64,000 nt of DNA. Source: Manis javanica (lineage: Eukaryota; Chordata; Mammalia; Pholidota; Manidae). The DNA lies in NCBI RefSeq assembly GCF_040802235.1, contig NC_133167.1, positions 17,414,501 through 17,478,500 on the forward strand, written 5' to 3'. Numbering within the stretch: the stretch's first letter is position 1; each line of letters starts with the position of its first letter. Positions 1-29,999 of this stretch are shown in pieces. A model generated the notes under the pieces. That model had not been told where the DNA came from, searched no databases, and saw nothing but the letters and a program-made list of their open reading frames with translations. Made by a program: the position numbers and the translations under genes.

Positions 1-2697
1 CTCTTTTGTTTTGTTTTGTTTTTTAAATAACTGGTTTTCTCATAAATGAGTGGTGATCAAATTATTGAACTATTTATTCTCTTCTTGTGTTTGAGAGGTA
101 CTGTTAAAAATGAGTGGGAATGATTTGAAATGAGGGGTGCATTAGAGCATTAAAAAAAAAAACAAAAAATGCCATGAGCCTAGACCATGAAGGACCCTCA
201 GGTGACCTGATTTTCATAGCTTGCGTGTATATGTGGTTTAGAAATACATGTGGCTTAGAAACCTAATTTGATTTAATCCTCATGTCTGGGCAGGACTTGT
301 TAGTTAAAAATAGGTTATTGGGGTAGATGAGTTAACTCTCTGTTTATAGGCTTGCAAGTTTGGGACTGAATTGTCCTCAAAATCCACTGCTGTGGCCTGG
401 CCAGCCTTCCCTCTCCCTCTACTACGTGATCTCTCATCACTTTCACTGCAGTTCCTTTCTCATTTTGGTTCGGAGAAGGGTTCATAACTATAGACGGAGA
501 TTTCAGCTGGCCATGGTTATGGGGTTTGTTGTGTTTTTGAGCCGGCTGTATATATTTTTAAGTTGTAAGCAGACAGTATATTGTTTTTTTTTTTGCAGTG
601 TGATCAGTTTGCTTAGATTGGGCGGAGGGTGTTGGGGCCAGGAAGGGACAAGTTAGATAGCAACAGAGTGCTTAGTCCTGGGCAGCCTGCACAATAACTA
701 TAAACCTTCCCATTGAAAATGCCAAATGTGGTTACACTACTTTAAGTGACATGTAATTGGAACTTGACAGCACTTGCTCTGCACACAACTGATCTTAATT
801 GGAATTTTTTGGAAGGGAAAACTAACCTAATTTCAAACTTAATAAATTGTTGTTAAGCACCTGAGATTATGGAGAATTGGAAAGTTGCCTGTAGCCAGAT
901 GCTGTTAGCACTTTATTAGCCATGACTATAATTTCAGCTATGAGAAGATAACCTGTTTCGTAGGGAATATATTTGTGTGTACACAGCCACAAGTTTGGTC
1001 TCAGCAGAATAGAATAAGAGGCAAATCCATGAATTGTTCTATTTATATTTTGATTCCAAGAGTTAATTGTTTACTTGCCATGGTCTGTTAATTTCAGGCC
1101 TAACTTAATGGCTCAATAACAAATATAACAACAGTAAATGTGTTTACATTTTAAGAAGTATGCAGTGTGATAGTACAGATCAGTTAACTATCTCTGGGAG
1201 GCAAATGTTAGACTACAGATTTCTATTCTCTCTTGTATCAAGTGTACAATTCTTACAAAAGAGAAGCTTTAAGAATTTGAACCTTCAGCAAGTGAATTCA
1301 TGAATTTACTTATTTTTCCATACTGCAGTTACCATTATGTAACTTTATAAATACAGCTCTACACCTGCATAGCTACAAATATAGTTGTATAATGAAAAAT
1401 ATTTGGAAATGCTTAAATTAAAGAGATTCCTGGCAGTGACTCTATACAGTTGAGTATTATAAGTGTAAAAAAGAAAAAAAAAAAGGCATGGTGAGGGGAT
1501 TGGAAACAGAAAAGGTAGTTTGGAAACTCATTTGTGATCTACTAAAGAGATTATATTAAAACAAATACTACCCTTTTTCTTCTCTCTCCTCTGAAATGAC
1601 TGCAATCAATGCTTAGTCATCCAGCCTTTTTTTTTTCTGTTTAATTAACCTCCGTTTAAGTGGTCTTTTGTTTTAAATTCGGAAAACAGAGCTAGCTTTC
1701 CCAGTACATGTCGGTCTTGTATATATGGAGATTTTTTGAAAAATCGCCAACAACCCAGTACCGGACGCAAGTCTCAGAAAAGTGTCTCCCCAACTACGTC
1801 CTTTTCCTCCTTCCCATTGTGTTTTACACTGATGATGCTCTTAAGTTTACAAAAACTAAACAGTTTCTGCCCTTTAACACCCTTCTAATGCATTACTTCA
1901 AAATTCTAATTTTGTCTCTGTTGATGTGTCTTATTAACATCTGAAAAATATATATATTTTATTGGAAAACTAGTCTGTTCACCTTGAGAGTTGTGACAAT
2001 TCTTTTGCTGTGTCTCACCAGTCATTGACTCCCTCGTGGCATGCTCTGATTACGAGACTTCAGGCAGTCTCTTTCATTGTATCATATTTATATACAAAAA
2101 CTTTTCCTTTCTGTGTGTACTGTATGTCTGAGATTTTGAAATTATTAACAAAAAGTGTGTCAGTATGAACATAGGCAGTTGATTTTAGTAACATTGGACC
2201 TAAAATACAGAGATTTGAAGTATAGGCATGTCCACTGGTGTAAGAATAGAGTGGATGAGGGTCTGGATCAGGACCCAAGTTCATTAGCTCGAATACCAAA
2301 ACAGTGAAGAGACAGACCATACATGGTTTGTGCACACCTCTTGTCCCCAGGTTTCCCTCCCTCTGAGCTTTTCCTTTCATCCCCGACTTCTCTGGCCTGT
2401 TGTCAGTGTTGTTTATTTATGCTACAGAGGGGAAAACAGAGGTTTCCTACACTTTGCTTAATTGAGCCACTACCAGACTTGCTGGCAGCTTTGGCCGCAT
2501 TTATGAGGTAATTTTCTTTGTGTTCAGAGTGACTGTTGATTCTGATTCTTTATATTGTTTTGTATGGAGCGGCACTTTATCTGTGTTTTAGCAGAACTGT
2601 TCCTCTATCCTTTACGGTTTTTCCTTGTTTTTGTTTCCTTTTTAAATTATGCATAGAGTTTTTTTGTGTGTATGAAATTAAAGCCTTTATTAACCTT
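1..2697 (+). other. USP37: 3' UTR, probably of USP37 (convergent with VIL1)
   Basis: This is about 2.7 kb of AT-rich DNA with no coding potential, few recognisable repeats and many T-rich and A-rich runs. It ends in a polyadenylation signal followed by GT-rich sequence. No USP37 coding exon is visible, so the assignment rests on gene order: in human, the deubiquitinase gene USP37 lies tail-to-tail with VIL1, and VIL1 is certain here. The boundary with USP37 coding sequence must lie before the window. An intergenic or alternative 3' UTR reading cannot be excluded from sequence alone. Confidence 0.55.
2677..2682 (+). terminator. USP37: polyadenylation signal ATTAAA, probable USP37 3' end
   Basis: ATTAAA is followed about 15-30 bases later by a GT-rich stretch (cttgtgttgttttg), the usual arrangement for a cleavage site near 2697. 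It closes the putative USP37 3' UTR. Confidence 0.55.
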
Positions 2698-2969
2698 GTG
2701 TTGTTTTGACGGTTATTTCTAAAAAGGACATAATTCTTCAGACAGTTGTGGAAGTTGTGAAAATTCCCTTCTGTTGGTCTTCTGACTTGGACATCCTGCA
2801 GCCTGTTGCACCTTAAAGGAAATGGAATGGTGCACCAGTGACCACGTTCCCACTGTGTTCATCCGAGGAGACTGTGAAGCTTTTTGGAGGTTCTGTATAG
2901 TAAATTCAGCATTGGCCTTAACAAAGCTCTTCCTTTGCCTTACTAAGAGTGCTGGAGAGGGGGTGCAGC

Positions 2970-3545
2970 AGCATTTGCATTTCATACTTTATTTTAGGCT
3001 TCAAGCTGAGACTCAGTAGATGTATTACTCTCACATTGTGAAACTTATGAAAATCTGGACTATTCAACTCCAAGAAAGCCTCCCCTTTAATTTATCCCCT
3101 GATTAAGGCCGTGAGGGAAGTACATGTGAAAAGGCCAAAGCCATTACCCTGGGAAAGATATAAGGGTGCAAAATGGTTAAGCCCACCTGCCACATAAAAA
3201 TTAGTCATGCCAGAGAAAAACCTAGGGAAGGTCCCTTAGCACTCCAATGTTCTGTGTAGTGTTTGGCAGCTCTCAGGGAAAGCTCTAGAACAGGTTGGTT
3301 GAACCTGATGAAACACCCCAGAGTGGAAACCATGTGACCACCTTGAGAGCTGAAGTTGGGCCCACAGGCTTCTCAGGCTCTTTCTGGAGGAATAGTATGT
3401 CACTAAACAAAAATGGCATAGCCACAGACGGCTGCTCACAGGTACAAGTAAATTTTCATGTCAGTTAGTTTAGGACTAATCGTAAAAGCAAAATGAAACT
3501 CCCCAAGTAAGGTAGGATACTGCTTTACAACCACAGCTACTCTTC
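2970..3545 (-). other. VIL1: VIL1 3' UTR (end approximate)
   Basis: This is non-coding sequence directly after the villin TGA, running to the candidate AATAAA signal. The distal limit is inferred. Confidence 0.5.
2988..2993 (-). terminator. VIL1: candidate VIL1 polyadenylation signal AATAAA
   Basis: The minus strand reads AATAAA here, about 550 bases past the villin stop codon. An ATTAAA at 3086-3091 (minus) is a nearer alternative, and another AATAAA sits at 2686-2691 (minus). Which is used cannot be decided from sequence. Confidence 0.45.
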
Positions 3546-21266
<17,721 letters not shown>

Positions 21267-21699
21267 GGTGATGAGCCTGGGCAGGAGTGGATGTGGGAGC
21301 AACGACTGAGGAGCTGGGAGCACCCCGGGTTTCTGGTGCTGCTCTTCCAGCCCAGCCCTGGAGAGCTCCCAGCAATGCCTGGAGGCCAGGGCTCAGGGAC
21401 CTGAGGAAGGGAGGGGTTGGCTCCCCTTCCTGGGCCCAGATTGGCAAGGGCCCAGCCTCCAGCCTTCCCACCCCACTCTGATCTTGTCACCTTCTAGTTC
21501 AAAAACCTTCCTGACTCCCTGTCATTTACTGAATAAAGCCCCCACTCCTTAGCCTCCCACTCAAGGCCCTTGTTTACTTGCCCCAAACACGTTTTTCTTT
21601 TTGAAATGTATTTTAATCAAAGCTATGCTTGGTTAAAAAATGATCACACAGAGTTTTGTTTTGTTTTTTTTTAAAGAAAGTAAAAAATAAATAAGAGCT

Positions 21700-22230
21700 G
21701 AAAAGTGTATGCACCCGAAAGAATTGAAAAACAGGTGTTCAAACAAAAACTTGTTTGTGAAGTTCATAGCAGGTCTATTCACAATAGCTGAAAGGTGGAA
21801 ACAACCCAAATGTCTATCAATAGATGAAAGGATGCACAAAAGGTGGTGTATACATACGATGGAATATTACTCAGCCATAAAAAGGAGTGAAGCACTGCAG
21901 CGTAGATGAACCTTGAATATATTATGCTCAGTGAAAGAAGCCAAACACAAACGGCCATGTATTGTATGATTCTGTTTGTATGAAATACCCGGAATAGGCA
22001 AATCTGTAGAGACAGCCGACAAATTAGTGGTTGTCAGAGCATGAGGGGAGGAGCAAACAGGGAGTGACAGCTAGTGGGAATGGAGTTTCCATTCTGGGTG
22101 ATAAAAATTCTGCAACTAGGTAGTGGTGATGGTTGTGCAACACTGTGAATGTACCAAATGCCACCAAATTGTATGCTTTAGTTTAAAATGGTAAATCTTA
22201 TGTCTATTTTACCACAATAAAAAAAAAAGA
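21700..22230 (+). mobile_element. L1 LINE 3'-end fragment
   Basis: It has the sense-orientation L1 tail: 'tattactcagccataaaaag', 'atgaaccttgaatatatt' and 'aaataccc...aataggcaaat', then an A-rich end at about 22218-22230. The copy is truncated and carries no intact frame. Confidence 0.8.
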
Positions 22231-22381
22231 GTATGCAGCTGTTTCCTGTTCCTTCCTAGCTACCCCCAAACACCCCTCAGTTACTGTCCTAGTGGCCCAC
22301 AAGATGTATAACCCATGAGGGTGGGGCCATGCTTTTTTGTTCAGTACTGAATTTCTAGCATCTAGTGCTGGCACTTTGCTG

Positions 22382-22585
22382 AGTGGGTAGATAGACGGAT
22401 GGGTGACTGAGTAGATTAATGGATGGATGAGTGTATGTACGTAAGTATGTATGGATGGATGGGTGAGTGGACAGATGACTAGATGTATGTATGTATGTAT
22501 GATGTATGGATGTATGGATGGATGGATGGGTGGGTGAGTGGATGGATGGGTAGATGTATGTATGTATGTATGTATGTATGTATGA
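22382..22585. repeat. tetranucleotide microsatellite (GGAT/GTAT)n
   Basis: Alternating blocks of GGAT and GTAT units, with the longest clean run near 22556-22582. Repeat peptides in several frames come from this low-complexity tract only. Confidence 0.95.
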
Positions 22586-22724
22586 CAAGTGAATTTTCCC
22601 AATGTGAACCACCTTCCACCCACTGTTCTAGAAGAAACAGCCCCTCCCCAAATTTCTTTTATGGTATCTTTTATGCCGCTTTCTGTTTTGACCTGTAACT
22701 GTGTTCTCCACTCCAGCTGCTCAT

Positions 22725-22915
22725 CAGAATCACCTAGGGAACTTTTAAACAATACTGATGCTCCAGCGCTCAGGATGTATCCCTAGAGATTCTGATTTAA
22801 TTAAGACAGAGTGGGGCCCAGGCTTGGGTACTTTATTATCTATGTTTTGGGAGACAGGGCATGAAAGCTTTTAAAACTCCTTAGTGATTCTGATAGAAGC
22901 CAGGGCAGAGAACCA
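22725..22915 (+). mobile_element. MER5A-like hAT DNA-transposon fragment
   Basis: It has the pattern 'catcagaatcacctaggga', 'gattctgatttaattaag' and 'gagaaccac', matching the MER5 core. Limits are approximate. Confidence 0.5.
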
Positions 22916-23999
22916 CCTGCCCCCAGTTATTCTTGTCCCTCATTTCCTATCCCTTCCCACCAAGCCTACCACCTAGCCTGGCATGAAGTCACTCTCCATA
23001 AATGCTCCTTGAACTGATGAACAATGAATGAAGGCTCATGTGGCCCCCAGGTATCAGGCCTCCTTGTGCTGACACTTGGAATCTCTCTATCTAATCTCTC
23101 CTTGCACCTTGACTGAGTCACCTCTTGGAACAATGAGCTGGCCTTTTACTACTTGGGAACTCCCTCTTCTGAGTTCTGAGCAGTGACTCTTCTCCCTGGC
23201 ATTCTGGAGTTTGGGGGCCAAAGTCTCCTTGCCCAGCCTCTGATTAGTGGCCCTTCCAGGAGATCAGGGCCACCTGCTGACTGCCAGCACTCCACTTATA
23301 GGAGCCCCTTGTGCCTGGATCCTGTCTGATGCCCCTGTTGGCCATGGAATCCTCCATGAAGTGGTTCTCAACCCATAAAGACCCCAGGGCTCCCAGACTC
23401 CTGGTTCAGTAGAACCACTTTGGGTACAAAGGAGGAAAATATTTTTTGTCTTATTTCAATCACCACCTTTGTCTACAACCCCCTTTCTCCAAGAAAGACT
23501 CTTTGATGCTCACTAGCTGTATGAACATGGACCTCTTTCGTCATCTATGAGGTGGGTGGCGGAGGGGAGTCAAGTAGATAATCTGTAAAGTCCCTTCAAG
23601 TGCTCTGATTCTGGGAGTGCACAAGAGGACTAGAGTTCAGATGGAAGGAAGTGTTGCTTGCCTATCAGAGTGGAGAGGCAGGGGAGCAGGGGCTTGAAAA
23701 AGCTAGTACTCCCCCTCCCTAGGGAGATACCAGGATTGGGGACCTCCAGAAGCCTAAACAGGGAAGGGTAGACTCCTCAGGGCCATGGATGGGCAAGGGG
23801 ATTCTCGGGAGGGTGGCTCTAAGAGGCGTATTCCACTCCCAGGGTATCCACAGGGATACCCGCCAAGTGCTCCTGCCCCATCCATGTTGGCTTCTGCCCC
23901 ACCCTGGTGGGGTCTCCCCACCCCTACAGAGCCTTCCTGTGTCTCCTGAACTGGTGGGAGGAATGTGAGCCCCTCGCCCCACCACTGCCAACAGTAGGG

Positions 24000-24590
24000 T
24001 CCCCAGTTTAAATATGTACTGTCTTCTCCCTCAACCTGAATTCACTGGCTCTCCCTCACCGCTGATCCCCTCCCTTCTCCGATCCCAACTTGAGGAAGGG
24101 CACCATTACCCCAGTTCTCCAAGTCAGCCACTTGTGCAACACCCCACCCTCCGGCCTTGCTGTCTCTCTGAACAGCTCTCCATCCTGCCCCCTCATCTCC
24201 CACCTGCTTGCACATTACCTTCTAGCAATGCCAAACTGCCCACTTGCTGTGCCCCCCACCAAGTCCTTGCTCCTGTGGTTCCCTTTATGAGATGCCCTCC
24301 CACGTTTCTTCACTGGGCTAACACTCCCATGTTCTTCTAGACTCAACTCAGGTCTCATTTCCTCAAGGAAACCATCCCAGAACCCTCGGGCTAGACTAGG
24401 GGGTTCTTCTTGGGGGCCCCAAAGCATCTAGACCTAGTCCTCTCTTGGCCCTCTAAGTACATGATGACAAAATGATCTGTTTATCAGTCTGAGGCAACCC
24501 CCCCCTCCAAATGGGACCTAGCCATCTGTCTGTGTGGCCCCCAGCTCCCAGCCTGTAGTCAGGGCTCAATAAGTATTCATGAAGCTGAAA
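24000..24590 (+). repeat. L2 LINE remnant
   Basis: It has diverged L2 text with 'ctcaactcaggtctcatttc' broken by mutation, and a terminus 'gggctcaataagtattcatgaa'. Confidence 0.5.
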
Positions 24591-25660
24591 GGCTAAAGCG
24601 TGGAATGGAGGGGATGGACCTTCTTGGAGCCCTGGAGGGAGTTAGGGTTCCTGCTCCCCCGAGGGCCTATCTTTCCTTTCTTAACTGCTGCTCTGTTGTC
24701 TTTGGGTTTGGACTCCAGAGAGCCCTGGGGTGCTGTCACTGCTCTCAGTGCCCAGTCATGCATTCAGAGCTGCACAGGGATGTGGCAGTCTCTGAAACAA
24801 AGGACACCCCTCCCCCACCCCCGGCTCCCACGGGCCCCTGACAGCAGTGGGTGAGCACGAGCCAGTGGCCCAGCCTGCAGACTCTGCCCGCGGCCCACCT
24901 GAGATGCCTGAGTAAGTCTACTGGGACGGGAGTGGTCAGTGTGTACCAAGTCCTTGGTCTGGACTTGGCTCCCACCTCCCCTACCCACCCCCCATTTCAG
25001 CTGAACGGAGCTGTAGTGGCTGGTGAGGCCAAGGGGATGGGTCCCCGTGGAGGGGTGAGGGGCAGAGGTGCATGCTAGGGCAGCCGAGCGTAGACCAGGG
25101 CCAAAGGGCCCCGACACCACCAGCCCCTGCCTCTGCCTTGCCCATTCAACCTCTGATGGCTGTTGCTCACACCCCAGAAAGGAGAGCTCTGAGTTCCCAG
25201 GCACATCAGACGAATGGCAGCACAAAGAAGGAAACCTCTTCAGGTGAGGAAGAAATGGGCAAAGAGATGTGGGGAGGGGAGGGAGGTCATTGTGACCAAC
25301 TAGTCTTGGTTTGTCTGGAACTATGCAAGTCTTAAATCTAGAAGTCCTGTGTCTGCAGATGGTCCTGGGCCCAGGCCAAGGGGATGGCTGGTGCCCAGTG
25401 GGGGGCGGCCGGGCAGCAGGTGAGGTCTGAAAGAGAGCTCGTCTGCACTGGGGCCTGGGCAGCTCCTTCCCTGGAGGCCCTGGAAGCCAGGCAAGGGCCC
25501 CGGCTTTCTCCAGACTCTCCGAGTGCCAAGCCTCTCCTGAACACCCGCCGGCCCCAGGTGCTACAGGAGGGCCCAGGCTGCCAGCAAGAAGCTGGGCGCC
25601 CTGCGTTGTCTCCTGTGCTCTCCCACCTACAGTCCCCATGTCCCCACAGGATTGCCTTAC

Positions 25661-25745
25661 CTGTCTTGGGGAGGCAGCTGCCACCTGGAGGTCTCAGGCA
25701 GTTGTGGCAAACTGGCTGCAGGAGAGCGACCTTTGTCCCCACCCC
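25661..25745 (-). other. VIL1: proposed VIL1 non-coding exon 1
   Basis: The minus strand carries an excellent donor, CCCAAGACAG|gtaagg, at 25661/25660. It lies about 110 bases downstream of a CArG/TATA-like box. Villin genes have a non-coding first exon, and the ATG exon here begins with a splice acceptor, so an upstream exon is required. The 5' limit is estimated from the TATA-like box. Confidence 0.5.
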
Positions 25746-25768
25746 CCTTCCTCTAGGAACTGCCTTCA

Positions 25769-25786
25769 CCATATAAGGGAAGATAG
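25769..25786 (-). promoter_or_regulatory. VIL1: VIL1 core promoter candidate: CArG/TATA-like box plus GATA motif
   Basis: The minus strand reads CCTTATATGG (25778-25769), a perfect CArG box (SRF site consensus) that could also act as a TATA element. AGATAG, a WGATAR match, sits on the plus strand at 25781-25786. Another GATA-type site, TGATAA on the minus strand, lies at 26018-26023. Confidence 0.45.
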
Positions 25787-26243
25787 GGCCCTAGAGAAGG
25801 AGAGAGAATGGGGTGGGGGGAGAGGCAGGTGCCAGCCAGGTCCCTGGGCACTGGAGCCCAGTGACAGCCTGACAGCCAGAGCCAACACGCCCCGCCCTTG
25901 GCTGCAGAGCAAGCTCCCAGGATGGGGTGTGCTTCTGCCCGGACCCTGGGCCCTCACTTCAGGGGCACAACACCAGCCAGCAGAGGCAGGGGCGCCTACC
26001 AACCCAGGGGAGGAGGCTTATCAGTCCTACCTCCTTTCCAGTGGGGAATGGCTCTTGGGGCAGGTGAGCCCAGCACCCAGGGATGCAGGGCCAGGGGTTC
26101 ACACTTGGGGCCCCCTCCAGGACAAATGGGACCCTGGTATGGTACCCCTAGGGGTCTCTCCTGCCCAACAGGATGCTGGCTCAGAGGGGACCCAAATGCT
26201 CTTTCTGTCCCCCCACTTCAGGGGCACTGCTGCACCTGGAGTT

Positions 26244-26261
26244 TTTATGAGCTGCCATAAA
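26244..26261. promoter_or_regulatory. paired inverted CDX-type motifs upstream of VIL1
   Basis: TTTATG and CATAAA, the CDX1/2 core in both orientations, are six bases apart, about 0.5 kb upstream of the proposed VIL1 start site. CDX2 is a known regulator of intestinal genes including villin. Binding here is inference. Confidence 0.35.
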
Positions 26262-26796
26262 CCAGTGCCTTTGGACTCTGCTCTGCCACTCTCCCAGAAG
26301 CCAAGGCTTCAGTCCCCGACCCCTGTTCCTAGGGGGCCCCATCTCATTCAGGACTTGAAAGGAGCACAGACCTCTCAGATGCGGGTCTCTGCCTCGAAGT
26401 CGGCTTTGCCTGCACACTCAGTGCCGTGGGCAGCTGTCTCCCACCCCCACCGCTGAAGAAATTTCCTCTCACTTTTGACCCATGGTCTTCTGGCAAGTGA
26501 GATGAAGTGAGTTGGGCGAGGGCAGCCCCTCCTCGTGACCACACTTTCCCCTGTTGTGGAGGCCAGATTTCGTGTGTGTGTGCATGCGCATGTGGGTGCC
26601 TGGGGGTGCCTGTGGGAGCATGCTCATGCACAGTCTGGTAAGATGTGTAATCACACTGCAGGTATGATTTGAAAAATAACGCCTTCTTTTGAGAATGAAA
26701 GGAGTCTATATTCACTCAAACAGGCAAAAAAAAAAAAAGAACCCCCAAAAACTCATCTATAACTCTGTGCATGTACTATATGTACATAATATCTAC

Positions 26797-26800
<4 letters not shown>

Positions 26801-26840
<40 letters not shown>
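26801..26840. repeat. (AC)20 microsatellite
   Basis: Twenty uninterrupted AC units. Confidence 0.98.
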
Positions 26841-26846
<6 letters not shown>

Positions 26847-26879
26847 ATGGACAGATACTTTTTAGTTCCACACATTATA

Positions 26880-27600
26880 TGTTACTTTACAACTACATTT
26901 TAATTGTCTCATGGTAATCCATTAGGTAGATAGCATAGTTTATAAAACCAATTGCTCATTATTGAACTTCCACATTCATTCACTTATTTGATGCTACAAA
27001 GAATGCTGCGGTGCTCCATCTCTGCCATTAGATTGCACCCATTATTCTTTTGTTGGGATAAGCCCAGAAAAGTAAGACTGCTGGGTCAAAGATGTGACCA
27101 GGCCAATCGCCTTCCAAGAAAGTCACATTAATGTACAATCTTTTTATTTATATGCTGGCAGTGCAGAAAAGTACTGTTTTCCCACATTCTCCCCAGCACT
27201 GGGCTCCAGCTTTTAAGAAAACCTCTGTCAGTTTGATTGACAAAAAGAGAATAGTCATCATGTTGTTGATTTATGTTATTTTGATGACCACTGGGCTAAC
27301 CATTTAAAAATGTTTCTTGGCTACATCTTCTCTGTGACTTTTTAATTAATTTGTTGAGTTGTTTATCTGTTAACTGTATTAAGGTTGGTAACCTGCCTGT
27401 CATTTATGGTGTACTCTCCAGTTTGTTGCTAGCCTTTTAATTTGGCCTTGGGATGTTTTTGGCAAACATATGTTTTAAAAAATTATTTTGAAGATTATTT
27501 GATTATCTGGATCTGGGCAATGGTTACATGTCAGAATTCATCAAGCTGTGCACTAAGATTTGTGCATTTCATTGTATGTATCTCAATATAAAAAATTTTA
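26880..27600. mobile_element. old L1 LINE fragments
   Basis: The left part is antisense L1 3' sequence ('gaatgctgcggtg', 'agactgctgggtcaaa'). About 27480-27600 is a sense L1 tail ending 'tatctcaatataaaaaa'. Boundaries are approximate. Confidence 0.55.
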
Positions 27601-28306
27601 AATTAATTTCTTAAAACCTTAATAGAATATAGAGGGGCTGAGCTTATCCCCTTGCTGACCAAAAAAAGAAAAAAAAGAAAAAGAGAAGTGTTCTGGCAAA
27701 AGTGTAAAATAAATTAATAAATTAAGGAAATAAATAATAAAAAATTATTTCCAATTTATTAGGATAAGTGCCAAACACATATAAAAGTATTAATAATAGT
27801 ACAATAGTATAATAAAAACACTCATGGACTCAAGAATTAACCATATATATATTTGGAACTAAATTTCAAATATCATGATGCTGCTTTATCACACATCTCC
27901 TAAGACTGAGGACATTCTCAATTCTGCACATCTGAGAATTTGAACAATTATTTTTAATATCATTTCTATCCAGTCCATAGTCAAATTTCTCCAACCATCC
28001 CCTCCAGGACTTTAACAGCTGGTTTTATTGACTCATGATCAAATGAAGGTCATGCATTTTTTTGAATGTTATGTCTATTCAGCATTTTGTAAAACTAAAA
28101 CAGTCTAATGATACCAACTTACCTGAATGAAGGACAGTTGTCTTGTAGAATGTTGTCTGAGTCTGTGTGTATCATTTAATTTGTTCCTCTTCCTCCAATA
28201 TTTCCTACAAACCGAAAGTACATCTAAAGTCTGGGTTAGGTTCCTCTTAAACACTTTTTTCCGAGAGTACTTGAAAAAAGGGTTAGCACTTCTCCAACTA
28301 ATATTG

Positions 28307-28442
28307 TAAGAATTACCTGGGAATCTATTTAAAGTGAAGATTCTGATTCAGTGTGTCTAGGGTGAGGTCTGAGACTGCATTACTAACAAGCTCTCAGATG
28401 ATGCTGATATGCCAGTCCATGGACCACACTTTGAGTAGCATG
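28307..28442 (+). mobile_element. MER5A-like hAT DNA-transposon fragment
   Basis: It has the pattern 'agaattacctgggaatcta', 'gattctgattcagtg', 'gatgatgctgatatgcc' and 'ccacactttgagtagca'. Confidence 0.65.
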
Positions 28443-28879
28443 AGCAAAGGTGTTGCTGGTACTTCACATTGCACGGCATCAGGAAGTACATAATGTCGTT
28501 GTCCTAGCATGAATGATGTGAAGCCTGACCCTTTGGTTACCGTGGTGACTGCCAGATATCCCCACTGTCCAGGCACATTCCCCCTTTGCAATTAGATGTC
28601 ACCTTGGGGCAATGGTTTGGTATTGGAAGCCCAAAATTTTCCATTTGTTTGCCACTTTCTGCTTCTCCTCTTGTAATATTCATTTTGTAATTACTGTTTT
28701 AACATGTTTTTCTCACTGCTGCACCCTCCATAGTAGGCATGTAATGAATGAAGGAAAGAAATGGAATTTATGCTTTCTAAATATCTACTTTGATATTTAG
28801 GATGCTGTTTTTCATTTTAAATTGATTTTTATTTAAAAAAATAAATGTACCTGGCAAAATATTTCAAAATACAAACCTG

Positions 28880-29098
28880 TGAATAGTAAAATGTGTCCCT
28901 CCAGTTGGTCACGGAGTTAGTAGTACAGCACAGAGAATATAGCCCATGATTCTGTAACATCTTCCTATATTGATAGATAGTAACTGCACTAGCGGGGGTG
29001 AGATTTTAATAATCTGGGTAAGTGCTGAACTACTGTGCTGTATACATACATGAAACCAATATAAGATTGCATATCAATGATACTTCAATAAAAAAAAT
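28880..29098 (+). mobile_element. L1 LINE 3'-end fragment
   Basis: It has the L1 terminal pattern: 'gaatatagcccatgattctg', 'tgaaaccaatataagattg' and 'gatacttcaataaaaaaa'. Confidence 0.65.
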
Positions 29099-29199
29099 TG
29101 TTTCTCTAGAAAACAAAGTGTCCCTCTCATCCTCCATGACTCCTACCCTGTCCCCTAGCCCTGGCTCCCTGGGATTAACCACAATTCCTATTTCTTGTG

Positions 29200-29560
29200 T
29201 ACCCTATTGGAGTATAAGAAAGTATATAGGTACATTTGTGTGCTTTTATATTTCTCCTTAGTGAGACTACACCATCAGCATTGCTAGGAATCTTGCTTTG
29301 TTTCATTTCCCAATGTTTTGGAGATCACTCTGTTGGACTGTTCCACCTAATTGTTTTTCATGACTGCATGATATTCTGTTATAGATACAGCAACATTTAT
29401 TTGACCAGGTGCTGGCTGGTAAACACTTAGGTTAGTTCAAGTGTTTTGTTATTGCAAACAAGTATGCACTCAATACCCTTATAGGTGCAAGGTTATTCAT
29501 ATATACATTTTGTCTACAGCATAAATCCCTATAAGTGGAATTGCTGGGACAAATGGTGTC
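29200..29560 (-). mobile_element. old antisense L1-like fragment
   Basis: It resembles the reverse complement of an L1 3' region ('ccctataagtggaattgctg' and 'atattctgttatagat'). Confidence 0.45.
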
Positions 29561-29999
29561 TACATTAAAAAAATTATTGTGATATATATTGTCCAACCAC
29601 TCTCAAAGAGATTGTCATCACTTCTGCATGTTGTTATCAGGTGACTGTTCCCTTGCACTCTGCTGTGTGTGTGCGTGCCATGTGTTTAACAAGCAAATAG
29701 TGAATATCTGCCCCATCTATCCAGGACTGGTTAGAGACATTTTCACAGCTGACATTTCCAAAGGCTTCCTCCTTCTCCTGCACCCCTAACCTATTCCGTG
29801 TCACCAACTAACCAGCCACAGCTTCCTGCCAAGGTTATCTCCTCTCTCCTGTCCATCCTTTCTCCTTCTCTCCCCTCTGCCTCTGCCCCAGTTCAGGTCT
29901 TTAGCCTTCACCTACAGAACCACGGAGAGGCCACATAGGGGCTCCAGTTCCCATACCCCTGATTAGGTTCCAAAGCTCTCTGCCAGGTTTGAGAACACA

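Larger units (their letters stand above)
21277..25660 (-). other. VIL1: VIL1 intron 1 (4.4 kb)
   Basis: It lies between the proposed non-coding exon 1 and the first coding exon. It holds an L1 3' end (21700-22230), a TGGA/TATG microsatellite (22382-22585), a MER5-like fragment (22725-22915) and an L2 remnant (24000-24590). No other gene is seen. Confidence 0.7.

Noticed and set aside
22204-22752. Frame with THPSIH-like repeats
   Set aside because: It is the translated tetranucleotide microsatellite.
24764-25684. 306-codon open frame on the minus strand
   Set aside because: It is a GC-rich frame across proposed VIL1 exon 1 and intron 1, low-complexity, resembling no protein family. An open frame is expected by chance at this composition.
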